NCBI RefSeq assembly: GCF_900102675.1
Contig: NZ_FMYX01000002.1
Span: forward strand, 310,001 to 374,000
Source: Pseudomonas guariconensis
Lineage (GTDB): Bacteria > Pseudomonadota > Gammaproteobacteria > Pseudomonadales > Pseudomonadaceae
Direction of reading: 5' to 3'
Length of the DNA stretch: 64,000 nt
Shown: piece after piece, positions 13,222 to 20,942 of the stretch
Numbering within the stretch: position 1 is the stretch's first letter
Layout of the letters: every line of letters starts with the position of its first letter
The notes under the pieces: model-generated
The model's input: the letters and a program-made list of their open reading frames with translations, nothing else
Databases searched by the model: none
What the model was told of the DNA's origin: nothing
Made by a program: the position numbers and the translations under genes

Positions 13222-14015
13222 ACAAGCCACGGGATGCCTACCCCTGGCGCCTGGTGGCGACCGCACTGAGCTTTGCCCTGTTCGGTGTCGGCAGCCTGTG
13301 CCTGCGCGTGTTGGTGTTTCCGCTGCTCGCCTGCCTGCCCGGTGGCGTCGAACGCCACCAGCAACGCGCCCGCCGAACCATCGGCTGGCTGTTCTGGCGG
13401 TTCATACGTTTCATGCGGGTCAGCGGCGTGCTCACCTACGAGGTCGTCGGAGCCGAGGGTCTGGGCCGTCCGGGGCAGCTCATCATCGCCAATCATCCAT
13501 CGCTGATCGACGTGGTGTTTCTAATCGGCCTGGCCCGCAACGCCAATTGCGTGGTCAAGCAGAGCCTGTTCGACAACCCCTTCACCCGCGGCCCGGTGCG
13601 CGAGGCACGCTACATCGGCAACGATGGCAGCGTGCAGATGCTCGAAACCGCCGCCGACACCCTGCGCCAGGGACAGCCGCTGATCATCTTCCCCGAGGGC
13701 ACCCGCACACCGCCCGGCCAGGCCCCGGCCTTTCATCGCGGTGCCGCCGCGATCGCCTTGCGCGGTGCGAAAATCATTACACCCGTGACCATCAGCGTCA
13801 GCCCCAGCACCCTGACCAAACATGAGCCCTGGTACCGCATTCCGCGCCGACGCGTGCATTTTCGTCTACATGTCGGTGCCGATATCGACCCCGCCTCGTT
13901 CGCTGCGCTGGGCCCGGCACCGGTGGCCTCTCGACGCCTCAACGATTACCTGCATCAGTATTTCATCAAGGAGCTCGCCGAAGATGAGCGATCCACAGCA
14001 AGACCTGCACCGTGA
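13197..14015 (+). CDS. APE cluster: lysophospholipid/1-acylglycerol-3-phosphate-type acyltransferase
   Basis: PlsC-superfamily acyltransferase, 272 residues. It has an N-terminal membrane segment (about residues 18-40), the catalytic H(X)4D motif in IIANHPSLIDVVF, and the substrate-binding IIFPEGTRT motif. The start at the ATG at 13197 is supported by AGGAAAG about nine bases upstream; it lies inside the end of the preceding gene, indicating translational coupling. In aryl polyene clusters this enzyme is thought to help acylate the lipid anchor (apeD position). The acyl donor and acceptor cannot be read from sequence. Confidence 0.85.
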   Translation: MELATARVNKPRDAYPWRLVATALSFALFGVGSLCLRVLVFPLLACLPGGVERHQQRARRTIGWLFWRFIRFMRVSGVLTYEVVGAEGLGRPGQLIIANHPSLIDVVFLIGLARNANCVVKQSLFDNPFTRGPVREARYIGNDGSVQMLETAADTLRQGQPLIIFPEGTRTPPGQAPAFHRGAAAIALRGAKIITPVTISVSPSTLTKHEPWYRIPRRRVHFRLHVGADIDPASFAALGPAPVASRRLNDYLHQYFIKELAEDERSTARPAP

Positions 14016-14256
14016 TATCAAGCAATTGATCATCGACGCCCTGGGGCTGGAAGACATCGACGTCCAGGACATCGATGACCAACAACCCCTGTTCGGCGAG
14101 GGCCTGGGCCTGGACTCGGTGGACGCCCTGGAGCTCGGCCTGGCCTTGCAGAAACGTTTCGGGATCAAGATCGACGCCGACGCCAAGGACACCCGCTCCC
14201 ATTTCACCAATATCGCCACCCTGGCAGCATTCGTCACTGCCCGTCAGGCCGCCTGA
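13984..14256 (+). CDS. APE cluster: acyl carrier protein 1
   Basis: Acidic 90-residue acyl carrier protein. The phosphopantetheine attachment site is Ser45 in GLGLDSVDALEL. The ATG at 13984 lies within the 3' end of the acyltransferase gene (32-bp overlap). A second carrier protein gene follows after 9 bp. In aryl polyene systems the two carriers are not equivalent: one carries the growing polyene and the other is thought to serve starter or elongation steps. Which is which here cannot be told from sequence alone. Confidence 0.92.
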   Translation: MSDPQQDLHRDIKQLIIDALGLEDIDVQDIDDQQPLFGEGLGLDSVDALELGLALQKRFGIKIDADAKDTRSHFTNIATLAAFVTARQAA

Positions 14257-14265
14257 GACCGCACC

Positions 14266-14520
14266 ATGCAAAACCGCGAAGACATCTTCAACCTCCTGCG
14301 CAACGCCCTCGTCGAGCTGTTCGAGCTCGACCCGGCCAGCATCAGCCTGGAGTCCCACCTGTACCAGGATCTGGAAATCGATAGCATCGATGCCATCGAC
14401 CTGATCGATCACATCAAGCGCCAGACCGGCAAGAAGATCACCGCCGAGGACTTCAAGTCGGTGCGCACCGTCAATGACGTGGTCGAAGCGGTCTTCCGCC
14501 TGGTCAACACCGCAGCATGA
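14266..14520 (+). CDS. APE cluster: acyl carrier protein 2
   Basis: Second acyl carrier protein, 84 residues, with the attachment Ser40 in LEIDSIDAIDLIDH. It is clearly diverged from the first carrier (DSIDAIDL versus DSVDALEL), so the pair is not a recent duplication. Its stop codon overlaps the ATG of the next gene (ATGA), typical of the tight coupling throughout this operon. Confidence 0.92.
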   Translation: MQNREDIFNLLRNALVELFELDPASISLESHLYQDLEIDSIDAIDLIDHIKRQTGKKITAEDFKSVRTVNDVVEAVFRLVNTAA

Positions 14521-15062
14521 AACGCCTGTTCGGCCTCGCTCTGGTCATCGCCGGGGTGCTTTATCCCTTCGCCGTGTACTTCGGCCTGGCCCGGTTCGCA
14601 CCCTGGCAGTTCGCCTTGCTGCTCGCTGCCCTTTGGCTGGCCCGCGCCGTTGGCACGGCGCGCAGGCCAGGCGACCTGGGGATGACCGCCGTGGCCCTGG
14701 CGTTCTGCGCTGTGCTGGCCTTGAGTGACAGCGCGCAGTTGCTGCGCTGGTACCCGGTACTGGTCAATGCGTTCATGTTGGCCCTGTTCGCCTCGAGCCT
14801 GAAGTACGGCCCGCCCGTCGTCGAGCGCATGGCACGCCTGCGCGAGCCTGACCTGCCGCCTGCGGCCGTCGCCTATACGCGGCGCGTGACGCAGGTTTGG
14901 AGTCTGTTTTTCGTGATCAATGGCGTGATCGCCGCCGGGCTCACGCTCTGGGCGCCACTGACCTGGTGGACGCTGTACAACGGCCTGATCGCGTACCTGG
15001 CGATGGGCGTGCTGTTCGCTGCCGAATGGCTGACACGACACCATGTGCGAGGACGCTCATGA
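14517..15062 (+). CDS. APE cluster: integral membrane protein (COG4648-type)
   Basis: 181-residue hydrophobic protein with about five or six predicted membrane helices (for example residues 5-25, 30-45, 55-72 and 78-95, with another pair after 120). It has no catalytic motif I recognise. Its position between the carrier proteins and the AMP ligase matches the conserved membrane gene of aryl polyene clusters (apeG position). The role is unknown; it could anchor the cytosolic synthase to the inner membrane. It shares ATGA overlaps with both neighbours. Confidence 0.78.
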   Translation: MKRLFGLALVIAGVLYPFAVYFGLARFAPWQFALLLAALWLARAVGTARRPGDLGMTAVALAFCAVLALSDSAQLLRWYPVLVNAFMLALFASSLKYGPPVVERMARLREPDLPPAAVAYTRRVTQVWSLFFVINGVIAAGLTLWAPLTWWTLYNGLIAYLAMGVLFAAEWLTRHHVRGRS

Positions 15063-16738
15063 ACTGGATCGATCCCGAGCACCTGTTGCGCCCATTGACG
15101 ACCGCGCGCCCAGTGACCCTGGAGCCGCCCCTGGACCACGAAGGGCTGCGAAATGCCGCCCTGGGCCTGGCCGCGGGCCTGCAGCAGCGGGGCGTGCGCC
15201 GTCTGGCGGTGCATCTGGAAGACGCCGCCGACCTGGCCATCGCGCTATTGGGTGCCTGGCGCGCAGGCGTTCAGGTCCTGCTGCCCGCCGACCTGCAGCC
15301 CCAGACCCGGCTGCGCTGGAACGACCAGGTCGACCTGTGGCTCACTGATCAGCCCGGCGACCTCGACCTGGCGTCGCTGCATACTTCCCCGCTGGCGCCG
15401 GTCGACCTCGATCCGGACCAATGCCGCATCGGCCTGTGCACCTCGGGCTCGAGCGGCGAACCCAAGCTCATCGGCAAGACCCTGCGCCAGCTGGCCAACG
15501 AGGTACGCGCCCTGGAGCAGCAATGGGGCACCGCGTTGGGCGACGCCTGGATCATCGGCAGTGTCGCCTCGCAGCACATCTATGGGCTGCTGTTCCGCGT
15601 GCTCTGGCCGCTGTGCGCCGGGCGCGGCTTCCTGCGGCGTCAGGTGCCGTTCCCTGAAGACCTGCAACGCGCCAGCCTGGCCCAGCCAGCCTTTGCCTGG
15701 GTCGCCAGCCCCGCCCTGCTCAAGCGCATGGGCGACAATCTGGACTGGACGGCCCTGGCCAAGGTGCGCTGCGTGTTCTCATCGGGCGGCGAGCTGCCCG
15801 GCGATGCCGCGCAGCGCTTGCAGCAGCGCCTGGGGCAATGGCCGGTGGAAATCCTCGGCAGCTCCGAGACAGGCGGCATCGCCTGGCGCCAAGGGGAGCA
15901 GCGCTGGTCGCCCTTCGCAGGCGTGGTCTTGAGCCTGTCGGCCGAGGGTGCCCTGTGCGTGAGCTCGCCCTACCTGCCCGAGGGGCACGTGGAACACACC
16001 GCCGATGCAGCGCACATCGAGGCCGACGGACGCGTACGCCTGCTCGGGCGGCTGGACCGGATCGTCAAGCTCGAAGAAAAACGCATCGCCCTGCCCAGGC
16101 TGGAGCAAGCCCTGTGCACCCATGCCTGGGTCAGCGAGGCGCGTTTGGGCATGGTCGAGCAAGGCCGTGCCTTCCTCGGCGTCTTGCTGGTACTCACCCC
16201 TCTGGGGCTGCACCAATTGCGCAACCATGGGCGGCGTGCCCTGATCGAGGCGCTGCGCGAGCACCTGGCCCAGCACTGCGAAGCCGTGGCCCTGCCCCGG
16301 CGCTGGCGCCTGGTGCGCCAACTGCCGCTCAATGCCCAGGGCAAGCTGCCCCAGGCGCACATCCAGGCCCTGCTGGCAGCGCCCAGGAGTAATGCGCCGG
16401 AGGTCCTCGATACCCTGCAGGACGCCCATCAGTTGCGCGTGAAACTGGCAGTACCAGCGGATCTGGCCTGCTTCACCGGCCACTTTCCAAGCACCCCTAT
16501 TCTGCCGGGCGTGGTGCAGATCGACTGGGCCATGGACCTCGCCGCGCCGCTGATTCCCAGCGGGCATCGGTTTGCCGGCATGGAAGTGCTGAAGTTCCAG
16601 CAATTGGTCCGCCCCGGAGACGAGATCGAGCTGACGCTTCGTTTCGACGCCGAGCGCGGCAAGCTCTATTTCACCTACGCCAACGGCGAGCAGCCCTGTT
16701 CCAGTGGCCGCATCCTCCTGGAGCACGCCGGTGCATAA
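15059..16738 (+). CDS. APE cluster: AMP-dependent ligase fused to FabZ-like dehydratase
   Basis: 559-residue two-domain protein. Residues ~1-450 are an adenylate-forming ligase: phosphate-binding loop CTSGSSGEPKLIGKT (about 122-136), core motifs FSSGGELPG and LGSSETGG, the GRLDRIVKLEEKRI hinge and a C-terminal catalytic Lys in LNAQGKLPQ. Residues ~460-559 are a hotdog-fold dehydratase with FTGHFPSTPILPGVVQID, including the HFP..P.LPGV active-site region of FabZ. The ligase probably activates the aryl starter acid and loads a carrier protein. In the enterobacterial clusters I recall, these two activities (apeH, apeI) are separate genes. The start ATG overlaps the preceding stop (ATGA). Confidence 0.88.
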   Translation: MNWIDPEHLLRPLTTARPVTLEPPLDHEGLRNAALGLAAGLQQRGVRRLAVHLEDAADLAIALLGAWRAGVQVLLPADLQPQTRLRWNDQVDLWLTDQPGDLDLASLHTSPLAPVDLDPDQCRIGLCTSGSSGEPKLIGKTLRQLANEVRALEQQWGTALGDAWIIGSVASQHIYGLLFRVLWPLCAGRGFLRRQVPFPEDLQRASLAQPAFAWVASPALLKRMGDNLDWTALAKVRCVFSSGGELPGDAAQRLQQRLGQWPVEILGSSETGGIAWRQGEQRWSPFAGVVLSLSAEGALCVSSPYLPEGHVEHTADAAHIEADGRVRLLGRLDRIVKLEEKRIALPRLEQALCTHAWVSEARLGMVEQGRAFLGVLLVLTPLGLHQLRNHGRRALIEALREHLAQHCEAVALPRRWRLVRQLPLNAQGKLPQAHIQALLAAPRSNAPEVLDTLQDAHQLRVKLAVPADLACFTGHFPSTPILPGVVQIDWAMDLAAPLIPSGHRFAGMEVLKFQQLVRPGDEIELTLRFDAERGKLYFTYANGEQPCSSGRILLEHAGA

Positions 16739-17465
16739 TCCCTGTGCGGTCATTCCGGTGTACAACCATGAGCGCGCCGTGCCCACGGTGGTCGCCGAGT
16801 TGTTGCGTGCCGGGCTGCCCTGCATTCTCGTGGACGATGCCAGTCACCCTGGTTGTGCCCAGGTGCTGCGCGAGCTGGCGCAGCAGCCGCAGACATTCCT
16901 CGTTCGCCTGGACCTGAACCAGGGCAAGGGCGGCGCGGTGATGACCGGCTTGCGCGAGGCCGCGCGGCTGGGGTTCAGCCATGCCCTGCAAGTGGACGCC
17001 GATGGCCAGCACGACCTGACAGCGGTCGGGGACTTCCTGGCGCTGTCGCGTGCCCAGCCCCAGGCGCTGGTGTGCGGTTATCCACAGTACGACGCCAGTG
17101 TCCCGAAGGGCAGGCTCTACGCCCGCTACCTGACCCACGTGTGGGTCTGGATCAACACCTTGTCCCTGGCCATTCCGGACTCCATGTGCGGCTTTCGTGT
17201 CTATCCCCTGCCGCCGACCCTGGCGCTGATCGACTCGGTGCGCCTGGGCCGGCGCATGGATTTCGACACCGAAATCCTGGTGCGCCTGTCGTGGCGTGGG
17301 CAACCGATGCGCTGGCTGCCGACCCGGGTGCACTACCCCGCCGACGGCGTCTCGCATTTTCGTCTGCTCCATGACAACGTTCTGATTTCGCGCATGCACG
17401 CCAGATTGTGTGTCGGCATGCTCCTGCGTGCGCCGATGATCCTCTGGCGCAGGTGGCGTCGATGA
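16731..17465 (+). CDS. APE cluster: family 2 glycosyltransferase
   Basis: 244-residue GT-A fold glycosyltransferase of the dolichyl-phosphate-mannose-synthase-like branch. Motifs: the N-terminal CAVIPVYNHERAVPTVV, then CILVDDAS and LQVDADGQHD (the metal-binding DXD-type site), and GRRMDFDTEILVRLSWRG. The start is GTG with GGAG nine bases upstream, inside the last codons of the ligase gene. In aryl polyene clusters a glycosyltransferase/acyltransferase pair (apeJ in E. coli as I recall, one protein there) is proposed to decorate the lipid anchor; here the two are separate genes overlapping by ATGA. Confidence 0.87.
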   Translation: MHNPCAVIPVYNHERAVPTVVAELLRAGLPCILVDDASHPGCAQVLRELAQQPQTFLVRLDLNQGKGGAVMTGLREAARLGFSHALQVDADGQHDLTAVGDFLALSRAQPQALVCGYPQYDASVPKGRLYARYLTHVWVWINTLSLAIPDSMCGFRVYPLPPTLALIDSVRLGRRMDFDTEILVRLSWRGQPMRWLPTRVHYPADGVSHFRLLHDNVLISRMHARLCVGMLLRAPMILWRRWRR

Positions 17466-18400
17466 GCGACCGATCGCAGCATTGGGCGGCGCAACGTGAA
17501 CGCGGCAGTTTCTGGTTGATGAAACTCACCGCCGTGCTGGCGCGCCTGCTCGGTCGTCGTCTGCTCAGCCCCTTGATCCATGCCATCGTGCTGTACTTCT
17601 TCCTGTTCGGTCGCAAGGCCCGGCGCAGTGCCTGGCAATACCAGCAGCGTTTGTGGCAATGCAGTGGTGGCCGAACTCCGCCGCCCAATCACTGGCGAGT
17701 GTTTCGCCAGTTCATGGCCTTTGCAGAAGCCCTATTGGACAAACTCGATGCCTGGAACGGCAGGCTGCGCCTGGAAGACATCGAGATCCGCGACACCAGC
17801 GAACTGCGCCAGCAACTGCGCGGCGCACGTGGGCAATTGCTGGTGGGCGCGCACCTGGGCAACCTGGAGGTGTGCCGAGCCCTTGCCGAACTGGGAGAGC
17901 AGGTGCGCATGAACGTGCTGGTGCACACCCGCCACGCCGAACGCTTCAACCGTCTGCTCGGCGAGGCCGGCGCCAGCCACCTGCGGCTGATCCAGGTCAG
18001 CGAGCTGGACCCGGCGATCATGCTGCAGCTCTCCGAGCGCCTGGAGCGCGGCGAATGGCTCGCAATTGCCGGCGACCGCATCCCCTTGCATGGCGCCCGT
18101 ACGGTCGAGGTGGACTTCCTCGGCTATCCGGCGGCCTTTCCCCAGGGCCCTTGGCTGCTGGCCGGCCTTTTGAAGTGTCCCGTCAACCTGCTGTTTTGTC
18201 TCAAGCAGGACGGGCGCTACCGGATCACCCTGGAGCCCTTTGCCGAGGAACTGCACTGGCGCCGCGAGCAGCGCCAGCAGGTGATCGCCCAATGGGCCGG
18301 TCGCTATGCCGCCCGCCTGGGCCATTATTGCCAGCAGGCGCCGGACCAATGGTTCAACTTCTACCCTTTCTGGAGCGACGATGACGACGCATCCGCATGA
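17462..18400 (+). CDS. APE cluster: LpxL/HtrB-like lipid acyltransferase
   Basis: 312-residue acyltransferase of the lipid A late-acyltransferase family. An N-terminal membrane-interacting segment (about residues 30-50) precedes the catalytic H(X)4E motif in LLVGAHLGNLEVCRAL; residues ~195-215 carry the conserved GDR region (AIAGDRIPL). It starts with an ATGA overlap with the glycosyltransferase. It presumably transfers an acyl (possibly the aryl polyene) chain to the membrane anchor. Its last 20 bp overlap the ammonia-lyase gene. Confidence 0.85.
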   Translation: MSDRSQHWAAQRERGSFWLMKLTAVLARLLGRRLLSPLIHAIVLYFFLFGRKARRSAWQYQQRLWQCSGGRTPPPNHWRVFRQFMAFAEALLDKLDAWNGRLRLEDIEIRDTSELRQQLRGARGQLLVGAHLGNLEVCRALAELGEQVRMNVLVHTRHAERFNRLLGEAGASHLRLIQVSELDPAIMLQLSERLERGEWLAIAGDRIPLHGARTVEVDFLGYPAAFPQGPWLLAGLLKCPVNLLFCLKQDGRYRITLEPFAEELHWRREQRQQVIAQWAGRYAARLGHYCQQAPDQWFNFYPFWSDDDDASA

Positions 18401-19925
18401 GTCCGTGACCTTCGGCGAAGCGCCGTTGGCCATCGAGGACATCCTTGCCCTCAGCCAACGCCACGCCCGCCCCTTGCTGCAGGCCGACGCCGAGTACCGG
18501 GAGCGCATCGCCCGCGGCGCACGTTTTCTCGATACTCTGCTGCACAAGGAAGGGGTGATCTACGGCGTCACCACCGGTTACGGCGACTCCTGCGTGGTGG
18601 CCGTGCCCCTGGAGCACGTCGAGGCCCTGCCGCGCCACCTGTACACCTTCCATGGCTGCGGCCTGGGACAGTTGCTCGATGCGCCCGCCACCCGTGCGGT
18701 GCTGGCGGCGCGTCTGCGCTCGCTGAGCCATGGCATGTCTGGCGTGCGCCTGGAGCTGCTGGAGCGCCTGCGCGATTTTCTCGCCCACGACATCCTGCCG
18801 CTGATTCCCGAAGAAGGCTCGGTGGGCGCCAGCGGCGATCTGACGCCGCTCTCCTACGTCGCCGCCGCGCTCTCGGGCGAGCGTGACGTGATGTACCAGG
18901 GCGTGCGCCGCAGCAGCGCGGACGTGCACCGCGAACTGGGCTGGCAGCCACTGGTGCTACGCCCCAAGGAAGCCCTGGCGCTGATGAACGGTACCGCCGT
19001 GATGACTGGTCTGGCTTGCCTGGCCTACGCCCGTGCCGACTATCTGCTGCATCTGGCAACGCGCATCACTGCGCTGAACGTCATCGCCCTGCAAGGCAAC
19101 CCCGAGCACTTCGACGAACGCCTGTTCGCCGCCAAGCCGCACCCAGGCCAGAACCAAGTCGCGGCCTGGCTGCGCCAGGACCTGGCCCTCGACGCCCCAG
19201 CCGCCCCCCTGCACCGCCTGCAGGACCGCTATTCGCTGCGTTGCGCGCCGCATGTGCTGGGCGTTCTGGCCGACAGCCTGGGCTGGCTGCGCAGCTTCAT
19301 CGAGACCGAACTCAACAGTGCCAACGACAACCCCATCATTGATGGCGATGCCGAGCGGGTGCTGCACGGCGGGCATTTCTATGGCGGGCACATCGCCTTT
19401 GCCATGGACAGCCTCAAGACCTTGGTGGCCAACGTCGCCGACCTACTCGACCGCCAGCTCGCCCTGCTGGTGGACACCCGCTACAACCATGGCCTGCCCA
19501 GCAACCTCTCCGGGGCCCAGGCCGACCGGGCCATGCTCAACCATGGTTTCAAAGCCGTGCAGATCGGCGCCAGCGCCTGGACCGCCGAGGCGCTCAAGCA
19601 AACGATGCCGGCCAGCGTGTTCTCGCGCTCCACCGAATGCCACAATCAGGACAAAGTCAGCATGGGCACCATCGCCGCCCGGGACGCGCTGCGCGTTCTG
19701 CAACTGTCCGAACAGGTCGCCGCCGCTACCTTGCTGGCCGCTAACCAGGGCGTCTGGCTGCGCGGCCGCCAAGCCGTTACCGCCCCGCTGCCGCCTGCCC
19801 TTGCGCAGATGCACCAGGCGTTGCTGGCGGACTTCGCCCCGGTCATCGAAGACCGCGCCCTGGAACACGAACTGCGGCTGTGCCTGACGCGCATCGGCGA
19901 ACGCCATTGGAGGCTGCATGCGTAA
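18381..19925 (+). CDS. APE cluster: aromatic amino acid/histidine ammonia-lyase homologue
   Basis: 514-residue MIO-type ammonia-lyase. The prosthetic-group tripeptide is Ala150-Ser151-Gly152 in GSVGASGDLTPL; the catalytic Tyr61 is in YGVTTGYG; the ELNSANDNPI and CHNQDKVSMGT active-site stretches are intact, so it should be active. The substrate-selectivity pair is Phe90-His91 (HLYTFHGCG), unlike the Ser-His of HutH, the His-Leu of Rhodobacter-type tyrosine lyase or the Phe-Leu of plant phenylalanine lyase. It probably makes the aryl starter (cinnamate/coumarate type) for the polyene, but urocanate cannot be excluded. The start ATG has GGAG six bases upstream and lies inside the previous gene. 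No hut genes are nearby. Confidence 0.88.
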   Translation: MTTHPHESVTFGEAPLAIEDILALSQRHARPLLQADAEYRERIARGARFLDTLLHKEGVIYGVTTGYGDSCVVAVPLEHVEALPRHLYTFHGCGLGQLLDAPATRAVLAARLRSLSHGMSGVRLELLERLRDFLAHDILPLIPEEGSVGASGDLTPLSYVAAALSGERDVMYQGVRRSSADVHRELGWQPLVLRPKEALALMNGTAVMTGLACLAYARADYLLHLATRITALNVIALQGNPEHFDERLFAAKPHPGQNQVAAWLRQDLALDAPAAPLHRLQDRYSLRCAPHVLGVLADSLGWLRSFIETELNSANDNPIIDGDAERVLHGGHFYGGHIAFAMDSLKTLVANVADLLDRQLALLVDTRYNHGLPSNLSGAQADRAMLNHGFKAVQIGASAWTAEALKQTMPASVFSRSTECHNQDKVSMGTIAARDALRVLQLSEQVAAATLLAANQGVWLRGRQAVTAPLPPALAQMHQALLADFAPVIEDRALEHELRLCLTRIGERHWRLHA

Positions 19926-20343
19926 CCCCGGCGTGTTCCATGTCGACAGTGAGATCGTCGTGCCCTTCTTCGACGTGGACAGCATGCACGTGGTCTGGCA
20001 CGGCCATTACGTGAAATACCTCGAAGTCGCCCGCTGCGCGCTGCTCGAACGCCTCGGGCAAGACTATCGGCGCATGCAGGCCAGCGGCTACATGTGGCCG
20101 GTGATCGACTTGCAGTTGCGCTATATCCGTGGCGCCACCTTCGGCCAACGCCTGAAGGTCCGCGCCAGTCTGGTGGAATGGGAAAGCCGCCTGAAAATCC
20201 ACTACCTGATCAGCGACGCAGACACCGGTGAACGCATGACCCGCGCCAGCACCGTACAGGTCGCGGTGCACATCGAGAGCGGCGAAATGCAGTTGGCCTC
20301 GCCCCAGGTGATGCTCGATGCCGTAGCCAAGGTGCTGCCATGA
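19918..20343 (+). CDS. APE cluster: hotdog thioesterase (4HBT-like)
   Basis: 141-residue single-domain hotdog protein of the 4-hydroxybenzoyl-CoA thioesterase/YbgC type: the N-terminal strand ends in PFFDVDSMHVVWHGHYVKYLE, carrying the family's Asp and the H-x-x-Y-x-x-Y/L-E helix. It overlaps the ammonia-lyase by 8 bp and the LolA-like gene by ATGA. Likely roles are release of a finished chain from its carrier or editing of mis-primed starter thioesters (apeK position). Confidence 0.85.
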   Translation: MRNPGVFHVDSEIVVPFFDVDSMHVVWHGHYVKYLEVARCALLERLGQDYRRMQASGYMWPVIDLQLRYIRGATFGQRLKVRASLVEWESRLKIHYLISDADTGERMTRASTVQVAVHIESGEMQLASPQVMLDAVAKVLP

Positions 20344-20942
20344 ACCGCTTGCACCGCTTGCTGGCGGTATTGCTGATGCTGCTTTCAAGCCCGATGGCGA
20401 TGGCCTTCGACCTGGCCGACTTGCAAAAGCAGTTGAGCGCGCCAGCGGTGGTCAGCGGCAACTTCGTGCAGGAGAAACACCTGCGTGCCCTGGCGCAACC
20501 GCTGACGAGCCAGGGCCGCTTCGTCCTGGCACGCGACCATGGCTTGCTCTGGCTATTGCGCACCCCGCTGCGTCAGGACTACCGCATCGACGCAAGCGGC
20601 ATCGCCCGTCGTGATCCGGGTGGCTGGCAACCGCTGCCCAGCCAGAGCGCCGGAGCACAGCAGAACCGTTTGTTCTTCGCGGTCCTGCAAGGCGACAGCA
20701 GCGGCCTGCAACGGGACTTCGAGCTGAGCCTGAGCGGTGACGCCGAGCATTGGCAACTGCGCCTGACGCCGCGCTCGATGTTGCTCAAGCAGATCTTCAC
20801 CCGCATCGATATCACCGGCGGGCGTTTCGTCGAACGCATCGTGCTGGCCGAAACCCAGGGCGACAGCACGGTCCTGCGCATGCAGGACAGCCGCGGTGCC
20901 AGCGCCTTGAGCGACTCGGAGCGTCGTGACTTTGCCGATTGA
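20340..20942 (+). CDS. APE cluster: LolA-like periplasmic carrier
   Basis: 200-residue secreted protein: signal peptide MNRLHRLLAVLLMLLSSPMAMA followed by a LolA/LppA-like fold (FDLADLQKQLSAPAVVSGNFVQEKHL..., with repeated beta-strand pattern). LolA carries lipoproteins across the periplasm; the homologue in aryl polyene clusters is thought to carry the pigment lipid to the outer membrane. It is followed by the exporter gene, whose GTG start lies 17 bp inside this gene. Confidence 0.85.
   Translation: MNRLHRLLAVLLMLLSSPMAMAFDLADLQKQLSAPAVVSGNFVQEKHLRALAQPLTSQGRFVLARDHGLLWLLRTPLRQDYRIDASGIARRDPGGWQPLPSQSAGAQQNRLFFAVLQGDSSGLQRDFELSLSGDAEHWQLRLTPRSMLLKQIFTRIDITGGRFVERIVLAETQGDSTVLRMQDSRGASALSDSERRDFAD

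Noticed and set aside
18381..19925. Histidine ammonia-lyase of the hut degradation pathway
   Set aside because: No hutU, hutI, hutG or hutC is nearby, the gene is embedded by overlaps in the polyene operon, and the selectivity residue before His is Phe rather than Ser.
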